Part shown: one piece after another, positions 1-8,113 of the stretch
Layout: the number at the start of each line of letters is the position of its first letter
How positions within the stretch are numbered: the first letter of the stretch is position 1
DNA from: Gemmatimonadaceae bacterium
GTDB lineage: Bacteria; Gemmatimonadota; Gemmatimonadetes; Gemmatimonadales; Gemmatimonadaceae
Assembly (NCBI GenBank): GCA_024710705.1
Contig: JANJUF010000105.1
Location: forward strand, 1-58,839
Length of the DNA: 58,839 nt
Reading direction: 5' to 3'
Translations under genes and position numbers: made by a program
The notes under the pieces: model-generated
What the model saw: the letters and a program-made list of their open reading frames with translations, nothing else
Database searches by the model: none
What the model was told of the DNA's origin: nothing

Positions 1-399
1 GCCGGGGCGTTCACGTTTGACCTCACCAAGGGCTGCGACCTCCTGATCTGCGACGTCACGGCGCGACCGGACGTGCCGCTGGCGACCATCACGGAAGGAC
101 TGGTGGCGCAGGTCGAGCGCGTGCGGCGCGAGGGTGTCACCGACGCGGAGCGCGAACGGGCGCTGGCACTGGTCGAGGCCTCGTGGCTCCTGGCGTTGCA
201 GTCGGCGGCGCAGCGCGCCGATCGGCTCTCGCAATACACGACATACTTCGGGGATCCGCACCGGGTGAATGGCGAACTGGCGCGGTACGCTGCTGTGACG
301 ACGGCGCAGCTGCACGAGGCGGCGCGCGAGCATTGTGGCGAGGACAATCGGGCGTCGCTGTCGTATGTGCCGCGCCGGGTCGCGTCGGAGGCTGCATGA
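1..399 (+). CDS. M16 family peptidase, C-terminal part (cut by window edge)
   Basis: The reading frame is open from the first base to TGA at 397-399, giving about 132 residues. The sequence looks like the C-terminal end of an M16 (insulinase/processing-peptidase) protein: an acidic-basic helix (GVTDAERERALALVEAS), a hydrophobic-basic stretch with RADRLSQYTTYFGDP, and a final strand (RASLSYVP). The segment resembles the ends of the catalytic M16 subunits, but the HxxEH zinc motif would lie upstream of the window. The next gene starts inside its stop codon (ATGA overlap) and encodes a second M16 protein, so the two probably form a two-subunit periplasmic or secreted peptidase, as is common in this family. 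Confidence 0.8.
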   Translation, partial: AGAFTFDLTKGCDLLICDVTARPDVPLATITEGLVAQVERVRREGVTDAERERALALVEASWLLALQSAAQRADRLSQYTTYFGDPHRVNGELARYAAVTTAQLHEAAREHCGEDNRASLSYVPRRVASEAA

Positions 400-1769
400 G
401 GGCGCCTGCGCGCCCGACGCCGGGCCCGGTGCGGCCGTACCAGTTTCCGTCGGTGCATCGCATGACGTTGTCGAACGGCGTCCGGCTGCTCGCCGCGCCG
501 ATGCCGCGGCTGCCGATCGTGACGGCGCTGGCCTTGATCGATGCGGGGGCGTCGGCGGATCCACGCGGCGCCGACGGCGTCGCGGCGCTGATGGCGCGCA
601 CGCTCGACGAGGGCACGGGGGGGCTCGACGGCGCCGCACTGACCGACCGCTTCGAATCACTGGGCACGTCGTTCGAGGCGGCGGCGGACTGGGATTCGGT
701 GGTGGCGCGGCTGACGCTCACGCCGACGCGCCTCGAGACGGGATTCTCGCTCTTCGCGCAGGTGCTGCGTGCGCCGACGTTCCCGGACGCCGGTGTGGCG
801 CGGAAACGTGAGGAGCGGCTGGATGAGCTGGCGCAGCAGCTCGTCGAGCCGCGCAGCCTCGCCGATCGGCGTTTCACGGGATTCCTCTACGGTGCGGGGT
901 CACGCTATGGTCGTCCGGCAGGAGGCATCGCGCGCAGCGTCGCGGCGCTCGACGCGGACGCCGTGCGCGCCTTCCACGCCAAGCACGTGGGGCCGGGCAC
1001 CACGACGCTGATCTTCGTGGGCGACGTGACGCCGGAGCGGGCGCGAGAGCTGGCGGAGTCGCAGTTCGGTGACTGGCGTAACGCGGCGACCCGGGGACAG
1101 ACGGCAGCGGTCGGCGGCGTGCCAGAAGCACGGCGCGGCGTGATCGTGGCCAAGGCGGACGCTCCACAGTCGGAGTTGCGGGTGGGGCACGTCGGCGTGC
1201 CGCGCGCCCACCCCGATCACCTTGCGATTGTCGTGATGAATGCCATCCTCGGCGGGCTCTTCTCGTCGCGCATCAACCTGAACCTGCGCGAGCGGCACGC
1301 GTTCACGTACGGCGCCTCGTCGGGGTACGACTGGCGCCGTGCCGCTGGGCCGTTCGTGGTAAGCACGGCCGTGCGCAGCGATGTCACGGCGCGCGCCGTG
1401 GAGGAGATCCTGCGCGAGATCGACGCGATGCGCGCCGCCCCGCCCTCGCGCGACGAGGTGACGCTGGCGACCGACTATCTCGCGGGCGTGTTTCCGATTC
1501 GGTACGAGACCACGGCGGCGGTGGCGAGTGCATTGGCGGGGGCCGCGGTGTTCGATCTGTCGGAGGACTGGTTCCGGACCTATCGCGAGCGCGTGCTCGC
1601 GATCAGCGCGGAAGCTGTGCACTCGGCGGCGCGGGCGCACCTCGATCCGTCGCGGCTCCTACTGCTTGCCGTCGGAGATGCCGAGGGGATCGAGGCGCCC
1701 TTGACCGCCCTCGGCGTGGCTCCGATGTCGGTGCACGCCGCCACGTTCGATCCCTCGGAGGACGCATGA
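396..1769 (+). CDS. M16 family protein, non-catalytic subunit type
   Basis: 457 residues. The start at ATG 396 overlaps the stop of the preceding gene (ATGA); the frame is open further upstream but that part is only an extension inside the previous gene. The N-terminal M16 domain begins around residue 25 (TLSNGVRLL), but where a catalytic member has HxxEH this protein has GADGVAALMARTLDEG, so the zinc ligands are missing. The second M16 domain contains the conserved SRINLNLRERHAFTYG segment. M16 peptidases often consist of one catalytic and one inactive partner; this would be the inactive, substrate-holding subunit. No clear signal peptide is seen at this start. Confidence 0.85.
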   Translation: MRAPARPTPGPVRPYQFPSVHRMTLSNGVRLLAAPMPRLPIVTALALIDAGASADPRGADGVAALMARTLDEGTGGLDGAALTDRFESLGTSFEAAADWDSVVARLTLTPTRLETGFSLFAQVLRAPTFPDAGVARKREERLDELAQQLVEPRSLADRRFTGFLYGAGSRYGRPAGGIARSVAALDADAVRAFHAKHVGPGTTTLIFVGDVTPERARELAESQFGDWRNAATRGQTAAVGGVPEARRGVIVAKADAPQSELRVGHVGVPRAHPDHLAIVVMNAILGGLFSSRINLNLRERHAFTYGASSGYDWRRAAGPFVVSTAVRSDVTARAVEEILREIDAMRAAPPSRDEVTLATDYLAGVFPIRYETTAAVASALAGAAVFDLSEDWFRTYRERVLAISAEAVHSAARAHLDPSRLLLLAVGDAEGIEAPLTALGVAPMSVHAATFDPSEDA

Positions 1770-2335
1770 GCAACCGGCCCGTGGATCCAGGGCGCATAAG
1801 CGGAGCTCGACAGTGGCAGCATCGCTTCCTCGAGGCCCACGTGGATCAAGTGCGTTTCCCCGATGGCTCGGAAGGAGAGCAGGTGCTCATCTACCACCCG
1901 GGCGCCGCAGCGGTGGTGCCGGTCTTAAGTGACCCGCGTGGCCCGGATCCGCAGATTCTCCTGCTCAAGCAGTATCGCTACGCGATTGGGGGCACCCTGT
2001 GGGAGATTCCCGCTGGTCGTTTGGAGCCGAACGAGACGCCGATCGCCTGCGCCGAACGCGAACTGCTCGAGGAGACGGGCTGTCGGTGTGAGACGCTCAC
2101 CCCGTTGACCAGCCTGTGGACGACGCCGGGGTTCACCAACGAAAGGATCCACCTGTTCATGGCGACCGGGCTCACACAGGGCGCGAGTGCCCGCGAGGCC
2201 GATGAGTTCATAGAAGTTGTTCCGACGCGCCTATCGGAGGTGCTGCGGATGATTCGGGACGGCGAAATCACTGACGCCAAGACGCTGGTGGCGATCCTGT
2301 ACATGTCCGGCTTCACGGGTGTCCTCGAAGGGTGA
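1766..2335 (+). CDS. Nudix hydrolase, ADP-ribose pyrophosphatase-like
   Basis: 189 residues, start ATG 1766 overlapping the previous stop by four bases. A complete Nudix box lies at residues 84-106: G, five residues, E, seven residues, then RELLEETG. The preceding strand region (ILLLKQYRYAIGGTLWEIPAG) and the overall length match the ADP-ribose pyrophosphatase (NudF/YqkG-type) group, which hydrolyses ADP-ribose to AMP and ribose 5-phosphate. Substrate is inferred from similarity of the WEIPAG-box arrangement only. It ends the operon begun by the two M16 genes. Confidence 0.88.
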   Translation: MSNRPVDPGRISGARQWQHRFLEAHVDQVRFPDGSEGEQVLIYHPGAAAVVPVLSDPRGPDPQILLLKQYRYAIGGTLWEIPAGRLEPNETPIACAERELLEETGCRCETLTPLTSLWTTPGFTNERIHLFMATGLTQGASAREADEFIEVVPTRLSEVLRMIRDGEITDAKTLVAILYMSGFTGVLEG

Positions 2336-2345
2336 CACTGAAATT

Positions 2346-2405
2346 TCCCCTAAGGGGACATTTTCGAGCATTAAGCGCTGATTAAGCGTTGTGGGACAAT
2401 AACTT
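2346..2405 (+). promoter_or_regulatory. Putative promoter/operator region of the sigma factor gene
   Basis: The intergenic region is markedly AT-richer than its surroundings. It holds an inverted repeat TCCCC-TAA-GGGGA (2346-2358), then two copies of ATTAAGCG (2370-2377 and 2381-2388) exactly 11 bases apart, one helical turn, and a possible -10 (TAACTT, 2400-2405). No good -35 is seen. The repeats look like a protein-binding site; function is inferred. Confidence 0.4.
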
Positions 2406-2487
2406 ATGCGCTCCATCGGGGTGGCACGGGCCCTGCGATACCTATCGACGGGTAATGGCCACCAGTTCTCTCGATCTCGAGGACACC

Positions 2488-3126
2488 ATGGGAAGCGCCG
2501 CACTGAAGGTCAGCGATCGCCAGGTAGCGTATCGACCGCTCAACGAGCTCAAGACGCTCGATGATGGCGCGTTGGTGTACGAATACTTGGCTGGTCAGAC
2601 GCGGGCGTTTGACGCACTCGTGGACCGCTACCAGAATCGGCTGCTCAACTTCATCTACCGCACGGTGGGTGATCGCGAGCGCTCCGAGGATTTGGTGCAG
2701 GAAGCGTTCATCCGGGTGCACCGCCATCTTGGGCGCTTCGACCATACCAAGAAGTTTTCGACGTGGGTGTACACGATCGCGTCGAACTTGGCGAAGAACG
2801 AGCTCCGCAACCGATCGCGGAACCCACTCGTCCTCTTCCAGACCATGACGCAGGGGTGGGACGACGAGGAGCGTCCGCTGGAGTTTGAGGATTCCTCGCT
2901 CCGCCCCGACGATCTCTACCGGAAGCGCCACATCCAGGAATTGGTCGAGGCGACGGTTGCGCAGCTCCCGGAGCATCATCGCGAAGTCTTTGTCCTGCGG
3001 GAACTTGAGGGCCGTTCGTACGAAGAGATCGCTGACATCACGCACTGCAACCTTGGCACTGTGAAGTCGCGCCTGAACCGGGCGCGGAGCAGCTTCGCCG
3101 AGTTGATCGGGCCGGCACTGCAGTAG
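2488..3126 (+). CDS. ECF-type RNA polymerase sigma factor
   Basis: 212 residues from ATG 2488, chosen because GAGGA precedes it at a fair distance; ATG 2455 (11 residues longer) is possible. Region 2 is clear (FDALVDRYQNRLLNFIYR, then DLVQEAFIRVHRHLGRF and KFSTWVYTIASNLAKNELR, the core-binding and -10 melting parts). Region 4 carries the -35-binding helix-turn-helix (LPEHHREVFVLRELEGRSY followed by IADITHCNLGTVKSRL and NRAR). Region 3 is absent, as in extracytoplasmic-function sigma factors (RpoE/SigW type). A strong hairpin follows the stop codon, and a small zinc-finger ORF lies beyond it that may encode its anti-sigma factor. Confidence 0.93.
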   Translation: MGSAALKVSDRQVAYRPLNELKTLDDGALVYEYLAGQTRAFDALVDRYQNRLLNFIYRTVGDRERSEDLVQEAFIRVHRHLGRFDHTKKFSTWVYTIASNLAKNELRNRSRNPLVLFQTMTQGWDDEERPLEFEDSSLRPDDLYRKRHIQELVEATVAQLPEHHREVFVLRELEGRSYEEIADITHCNLGTVKSRLNRARSSFAELIGPALQ

Positions 3127-3186
3127 GCGTAGTCCAGGCACGGAAGGGGGGTGGGACCTCCGAAGGCCTGCAGGCAGTCCGGAACG

Positions 3187-3220
3187 CGAAGCGCCCTCCA
3201 GGGTACCGGAGGGCGCTTCG
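3187..3220 (+). terminator. Intrinsic terminator-like hairpin after the sigma factor gene
   Basis: A perfect 13-bp stem, CGAAGCGCCCTCC (3187-3199) pairing with 3208-3220, around an 8-base loop. It is followed by TACTTCT, not a real U-tract. It separates the sigma factor gene from the small zinc-finger ORF at 3255. Confidence 0.75.
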
Positions 3221-3254
3221 TACTTCTCGGGCTTCCCCCGCCGCCCCTCTTCCG

Positions 3255-3593
3255 ATGCTCTGTTCGCGATTCCGAGAACTTCACCTGGCGTGGCTTGATG
3301 CCGCGCTCGCGCCGGCTCGAGTGCGAGCGATGCGGAACCACGCGGATGGCTGCCGCGCGTGCGGCCGCTACGATGCGGCGATCCGGACCGGGCTCCTGCT
3401 GGCACGACACCGGGCGCCGCTGACGGTCTCCACTCGCTTCCGCGGGATGCTCCACGCCCGTCTCCGCGCGGTCGCCGCCCCCGGGAGGGCGGCTATATTG
3501 CCCCTCTATGGCGGCCGTGACCTTCAAATCGTTCAAGACGGCGCTCTCAACCGGGGAGTTCGACCCGGTCTACGCCTTCCACGGTGCGGATGA
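3255..3593 (+). CDS. Small zinc-finger (zf-HC2-like) protein, possible anti-sigma factor
   Basis: 112 residues from ATG 3255. The N-terminal 40 residues fit the zinc-binding anti-sigma (ZAS/zf-HC2) pattern: Cys3, then HLAWLDAALAPARVR, then His29-x3-Cys33-x2-Cys36 (HADGCRAC). The rest is basic with no obvious membrane segment. It follows an ECF sigma factor gene, the usual place for such a protein, though a terminator-like hairpin stands between. Its last 86 bases overlap the start of holA in another frame, which is unusual and lowers confidence in the C-terminus. A truncated or drifting anti-sigma gene is an alternative. Confidence 0.55.
   Translation: MLCSRFRELHLAWLDAALAPARVRAMRNHADGCRACGRYDAAIRTGLLLARHRAPLTVSTRFRGMLHARLRAVAAPGRAAILPLYGGRDLQIVQDGALNRGVRPGLRLPRCG
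3494..3499 (+). promoter_or_regulatory. Putative -10 element (TATATT) of holA, leaderless type
   Basis: TATATT ends 8 bases before the holA ATG and no Shine-Dalgarno sequence fits between, so transcription would begin at or next to the start codon. No TTGACA-like -35 is seen. Confidence 0.5.
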
Positions 3594-4566
3594 CCACCTG
3601 AAGGAGGAGAACGTGCGCGCGCTGCTTTCGCGCGCCACGGATCCGGCGACCCGGGACTTCAACTGCGACGTCCTGCGCGGTGCGGAGGTGGATCTCGCCA
3701 CGCTGTCGGGCGCGCTCGAGGCGCTGCCCATGCTGGCCGAACGGCGCGTGGTCGTGCTCCGTGATCCCGGGGCCCTGAAGAAGCCGCTCAAGGAGCGGCT
3801 GGAGCGGTACCTCGCCAAGCCGGCGCCCGAGACAATACTGCTGCTGGTGGTGCCGAGCTCGGCGAAATGCGACGCGTGGGTGTCGTCCAAGGCGAGCGTA
3901 CTTGAGTTCAAGGCGCTTGAGGGGGGCGACCTGCTGAGGTGGATTGCGCATGAGGCGCAGCATGGCTGTGGTGTCACGATCACGCCCGGCGCGGCGGAAC
4001 GCCTCGCGAGCTACGGCGGGAGCGATTTGCCGCTCCTGGCCGGGGAGTTACGCAAGCTGGCGGCGTTCACGAATGGCGCGACCATCGACGAAGTGGCGGT
4101 GGAGGCCATCACCGGCGTGCGCCCCGGGGTCACGCTCGCGGACCTCTTGGACCGCGCTGCCATGCGCGACACCACCGGCGCCATCGCCATCGTGGGAGAT
4201 GTGCTCGCACAGCCCAAGCAGTCGGGCGTGACCACGGTGATGGCGCTCACCGCCCAGATGCTGGCCATCGGTTGGGGCGTGGCCGCGCGCGCGCGCGGAC
4301 TCGCGCCAACCCGCCTGGAAAGCGAGTTCTTCGGACTGCTGAAGGAGGCGGGAAGCGTGTACACCGGGCGTGCGTGGGGCGACGCCGTGAAATGCTGGGC
4401 GCGTGCCGTCCCGAAGTGGACGGCGGCGGATGTCGCGCGCGCCTTGCCGCACCTGCACGCCGCCGACGCGGCGCTCAAGGACACGAAGGTCTCAAGCGAG
4501 ACGCAGATTGTCACGTCGCTGCTGCTGGCGATCACGCCGGCCGCCGGCGCGCGACGGGCGGCGTGA
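3508..4566 (+). CDS. holA: DNA polymerase III, delta subunit
   Basis: 352 residues, the usual length for the delta subunit that opens the beta sliding clamp in the clamp loader. The start region (FKSFKTALSTGEFDPVYAFHG, then DDHLKEENVRALL) matches the family's typical opening, followed by the weakly conserved AAA+-like fold (EALPMLAERRVVVLRDP) and the DnaA/HolA-type helical region (YGGSDLPLLAGELRKLAAF, then ITGVRPGVTLADLLDR). HolA diverges strongly between phyla, so the call rests on these patterns and on length. The next gene starts in its stop codon (GTGA). Confidence 0.88.
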   Translation: MAAVTFKSFKTALSTGEFDPVYAFHGADDHLKEENVRALLSRATDPATRDFNCDVLRGAEVDLATLSGALEALPMLAERRVVVLRDPGALKKPLKERLERYLAKPAPETILLLVVPSSAKCDAWVSSKASVLEFKALEGGDLLRWIAHEAQHGCGVTITPGAAERLASYGGSDLPLLAGELRKLAAFTNGATIDEVAVEAITGVRPGVTLADLLDRAAMRDTTGAIAIVGDVLAQPKQSGVTTVMALTAQMLAIGWGVAARARGLAPTRLESEFFGLLKEAGSVYTGRAWGDAVKCWARAVPKWTAADVARALPHLHAADAALKDTKVSSETQIVTSLLLAITPAAGARRAA

Positions 4567-5429
4567 GCGTGCGCGGCGGGTGTGCAGTCCTGGTGTGGGC
4601 GGTGCTGGCCATCGGGCCGCTCGCCGCGCAGACGCCGGCTCCCATCGCGGACCCGATGCGAAGCGCGGCCATCCAGCGTGCCCAGCGACTGGTGAACGAC
4701 GGCAACGGCACCGAAGGGCGGGCGATCATCGACTCGCTCCTCAACGCCACCGAGCCGCGCTCCAGCGGCGAAGCGGAAATTCTCTTTTGGCGCGCGACGC
4801 TCGCAGAGTCATGGGAATTCGCGCAGCGCGACTACCTGCGGGTGATGCTCGATCACGACCGCTCGCCCTTCGCCGCCCAGGCGATGCTCCGCCTGGCGCA
4901 GGGAGAGCTGGTCCGCGGGGACCGCGAGGGCGCGCTGCGCTACCTGGAGCGCCTGGCACGTGAAGCGCCGGACAGCGAAGTGCGCGCCGAGGCGGGACTC
5001 GTGCACGGGCGCCTGCTGATGGACCAAGGCACGCGGGTGGAAGGTTGTGATGTCTTGCGCACGCTGCGCCCGCGCGTGCGCCCCGGTGCGCTCGAACTCG
5101 AGCGGCAGTACGACTATCTCTTGGGGAGCTGCGCCGCCGTGCCGCCACCGTCGGCAGCGGCCCCACCGCCCACTCCACGTCCCGTGGCGCCGTCAGCCGC
5201 GCCCGTGTGGAGCGTCCAAGTCGCCGCATTCCCGACCGCCGATGAGGCGGCCACGTTCGCGGCGGAGATGATCGAACGGGGCTACGACGCGCGCGTGGAC
5301 GGCATCGCCGCGCCGTTCCGGGTCCGCTTCGGCCGCTACGCCACTCGCGCCGCCGCCGCGGCGGCGATGGACGCGTATAAGACAAGGGAACGGGCCGACG
5401 CGTTCCTTACCCAGGTCCCGCCCGGATGA
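4563..5429 (+). CDS. Secreted TPR-like/SPOR-domain protein
   Basis: 288 residues from GTG 4563 (GTGA overlap with holA); GTG 4569 is possible. A signal peptide runs to about residue 22 (VLVWAVLAIGPLAAQ). The middle is helical and repeat-like (SAAIQRAQRLVNDGNG, EAEILFWRATLAES, AQAMLRLAQGELVRGDREG), resembling tetratricopeptide repeats, followed by a Pro/Ala-rich linker and a C-terminal SPOR domain (WSVQVAAFPTADEAATFA, then VRFGRYATRAAA) from about residue 215. SPOR domains bind denuded peptidoglycan glycans at division sites, so the protein probably acts in the periplasm on the cell wall. mutS follows with an ATGA overlap. Confidence 0.85.
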   Translation: MSVRGGCAVLVWAVLAIGPLAAQTPAPIADPMRSAAIQRAQRLVNDGNGTEGRAIIDSLLNATEPRSSGEAEILFWRATLAESWEFAQRDYLRVMLDHDRSPFAAQAMLRLAQGELVRGDREGALRYLERLAREAPDSEVRAEAGLVHGRLLMDQGTRVEGCDVLRTLRPRVRPGALELERQYDYLLGSCAAVPPPSAAAPPPTPRPVAPSAAPVWSVQVAAFPTADEAATFAAEMIERGYDARVDGIAAPFRVRFGRYATRAAAAAAMDAYKTRERADAFLTQVPPG

Positions 5430-8104
5430 AGGGAGGCGGCGAAACCCCGCTGATGGCGCAGTACCGGGAGATCAAGGCGCGCCATCCGGACGCGATCCTT
5501 TTCTTCCGGATGGGCGACTTCTACGAGATGTTCTACGACGACGCCGAGGTTGCGGCACGCGTCCTCGGCCTGACACTGACCTCGCGGAACAACGGCGGCG
5601 CGGCCGAAGTGCCCCTCGCCGGCATCCCGGTAAAAGCGGCCAACGAATACTTGCGGCGGTTCGTGTCGCAGGGATTCCGCGTCGCGATCTGCGAACAGGT
5701 GGAAGACCCGAAGCTCGCGAAAGGGATCGTGCGGCGCGAGGTGATCGAGACCATCACGCCCGGTGCGGCGTTCAGCGACGATCTCCTGGACGGAGCCCGC
5801 AACAACTTCCTCTGCGCGGTGGTCGTGCGCCCGGCACCATCGGGACGCACGAACGAGGCACGGGTGGGCATCGCCGCCGCGGACCTCTCCACCGGCGAGT
5901 TTCGGCTGATCACGGCGCTGGCACACGATGCCGACGCTGCGTTGGCGCGCTTGGCGCCGCGCGAGGTGCTGGTGCCCGCCACCGAGCCAGGCACGCTTGC
6001 CGATGCCGCCGACGCCCTCGTGCGGCCGCTGGGAGCGCTGGTGACCGCGCGCGCACCCTGGGAGTTCGACGCGGAACGCGCCGAGGACGCGCTGGCCCAG
6101 CAATTCGCGGTGGCGTCCGTGGAGGGTTTCGGGGTTGGGAGCGAGGACGCACCGGCCCTCGGCGCGGCGGGCGCGCTGCTGCGCTACCTCCGCGAGGTGC
6201 AGCCGAGTGGGCTTCCGCATCTTGCGCGGCCGACGGTCGAACGGCCCGGCGGTGCGATGCCCCTCGACGAGATGACACGCCGAAACCTCGAGCTCGTGGA
6301 ATCGCTGCGTGGCGGTGAGGAAACGGCCGGGACCTTGCTGGGCGTGCTTGACCGCACGCAGACGCCGATGGGCGCGCGCCTTCTGCGGCAGTGGATCCTG
6401 GCCCCACTCACGAATCACGCCGCGATCACGGCGCGCCTCGACGCCGTCGAATCGCTGGTGCAGGATGGCAGCGCCTGCGCCGCACTACGGGACGCACTCG
6501 ACGGCGTACGCGACGTGGAGCGGTTGGCTGGGAAGGCAGCGGCCCAACGCGCCACGCCGCGGGAGCTGCGGGCGCTGGGCGACTCACTTGCCAAGCTGCC
6601 GGCGGTTGTTGCGGCGGTGCGGCGCACGGCGATGCGGGGCCTGTTCGCGCCGCTGGTCGCCGCGTGGGACGATGCCGCCTCGCTGAGTGCGCGCATCCGC
6701 GCCACGATCGTTGAGCGCCCCCCGCTGGCGTTCGGCGACGGCGAGAGCATCGCGCCGGGGGTGGATTCGGAACTCGACGACTTGCGCGCCGTGGCGACCG
6801 GCGGGAAGGATGCGATCGCGGCCCTGCAGGCGGCTGAGCGCGCGCGCACCGGCATCGGCTCGCTGAAGGTCGGCTACAATCGTGTGTTCGGGTACTACAT
6901 CGAGATCACGAACGCGCACCGCGACTCGGTGCCAGCGGATTACCAGCGGCGGCAGACGCTCACGGGGGCCGAGCGCTACGTGACGCCGGCGCTGAAGGAA
7001 TTCGAAGAGAAGGTGCTGCACGCCACCGAGCGCATCGAGGCGCTGGAGCGACGGATCTTCGAGGGCGTGCGGGCGGAGGCGGGGCAGGCGATTGCGCAGC
7101 TACAGGGCATCGCGGCACGGGTGGCACAGTTGGATGTGCTCGCGTCGTTGGCCGATGTGGCGGCCCGCGAGGGCTACGTGCGCCCGGTGGTGGATGACGA
7201 GGCGGTGCTGGAGATCCGTCGCGGCCGGCACCCGGTGGTGGAGCGGATGATGCCACGCGACCAGTTCATCCCGAACGATGTGACGCTCGCGCCCGACGCG
7301 CGGATGATCATCCTCACTGGCCCAAACATGGCGGGGAAGAGCACGATCCTCCGTCAGGTGGGGCTGCTGGTGCTGATGGCCCAGATGGGGAGTTACGTCG
7401 CGGCCGGCTCGGCCCGGGTGGGCATCGCCGATCGGGTGTTCACGCGCGTCGGCGCCAGCGACAACCTCGTGCGCGGGCAGTCCACCTTCATGGTGGAAAT
7501 GGCCGAGACCAGCGCCATCCTGCACTCGGCGACGGCGCGCAGCCTCGTGCTGCTGGACGAGATCGGGCGCGGCACGGCCACCTGGGATGGCCTCAGCATC
7601 GCGTGGGCGGTGAGCGAGCACCTGCACGAGCGGGTGCGCTGCAAGACGATCTTCGCGACCCACTACCACGAACTCACGCAACTGGCCGAGGAGTTCGTAT
7701 CAGTTCGCAACTATAATGTGGCGGTCCAGGAGGTTGGGGAACGGATCCTGTTCCTGCACACGCTGCGTCCCGGCGGGGCCGACCGCTCGTATGGCATCGA
7801 GGTGGGGCGGCTGGCGGGACTGCCGTCCCCGGTGATCGCGCGCGCGCGGGCCCTGCTCAGGGTGCTGGAGGGCGAGCACTTGGTGCCGGCCCTGGCGGGC
7901 ACCTCGCGTCCTGCGTCGCGCACCGCACCGAGCGCGGATCAGCTTGCCCTCTTCGCGGCACCCGACCCCCTCGTGGAGCGCCTGCGCGAGGTCACCGTGG
8001 AGACGCTCACGCCGCTCCAGGCCCTGGCGCTCCTCGCCGAGCTCTCGGCGACTGCGCGCGGGGAATCCGCCCCGCCCGTCGCTCCCCCCACCAGACACAC
8101 GTAG
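5426..8104 (+). CDS. mutS: DNA mismatch repair protein MutS
   Basis: 892 residues, full length for MutS, which recognises mismatches and small loops. The N-terminal mismatch-binding domain has the Phe-x-Glu motif (FFRMGDFYEMFYDDA). The connector, lever and clamp domains follow (AGTLLGVLDRTQTPMGARLL; SLKVGYNRVFGYYIEIT). The ATPase domain has Walker A GPNMAGKST near residue 631, the STFMVEM signature, Walker B LLDEIGRGTATWDGLS and the ATHYHEL motif. The C-terminal tail is short and ends in a Pro-rich stretch. Its TAG stop forms the first three bases of the putative -10 hexamer of the next gene. Confidence 0.98.
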   Translation: MKGGGETPLMAQYREIKARHPDAILFFRMGDFYEMFYDDAEVAARVLGLTLTSRNNGGAAEVPLAGIPVKAANEYLRRFVSQGFRVAICEQVEDPKLAKGIVRREVIETITPGAAFSDDLLDGARNNFLCAVVVRPAPSGRTNEARVGIAAADLSTGEFRLITALAHDADAALARLAPREVLVPATEPGTLADAADALVRPLGALVTARAPWEFDAERAEDALAQQFAVASVEGFGVGSEDAPALGAAGALLRYLREVQPSGLPHLARPTVERPGGAMPLDEMTRRNLELVESLRGGEETAGTLLGVLDRTQTPMGARLLRQWILAPLTNHAAITARLDAVESLVQDGSACAALRDALDGVRDVERLAGKAAAQRATPRELRALGDSLAKLPAVVAAVRRTAMRGLFAPLVAAWDDAASLSARIRATIVERPPLAFGDGESIAPGVDSELDDLRAVATGGKDAIAALQAAERARTGIGSLKVGYNRVFGYYIEITNAHRDSVPADYQRRQTLTGAERYVTPALKEFEEKVLHATERIEALERRIFEGVRAEAGQAIAQLQGIAARVAQLDVLASLADVAAREGYVRPVVDDEAVLEIRRGRHPVVERMMPRDQFIPNDVTLAPDARMIILTGPNMAGKSTILRQVGLLVLMAQMGSYVAAGSARVGIADRVFTRVGASDNLVRGQSTFMVEMAETSAILHSATARSLVLLDEIGRGTATWDGLSIAWAVSEHLHERVRCKTIFATHYHELTQLAEEFVSVRNYNVAVQEVGERILFLHTLRPGGADRSYGIEVGRLAGLPSPVIARARALLRVLEGEHLVPALAGTSRPASRTAPSADQLALFAAPDPLVERLREVTVETLTPLQALALLAELSATARGESAPPVAPPTRHT

Positions 8105-8107
8105 ATT
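8102..8107 (+). promoter_or_regulatory. Putative -10 element (TAGATT), leaderless type
   Basis: TAGATT ends 6 bases before ATG 8114. The hexamer includes the mutS stop codon TAG (8102-8104). The same hexamer with the same 6-base spacing precedes the minus-strand gene starting at 52494. Confidence 0.5.
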
Positions 8108-8113
8108 CGAGCC

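Noticed and set aside
2389..2487. TTG start giving a longer sigma factor
   Set aside because: The extra residues are not sigma-like, and the region looks like promoter DNA with repeats.
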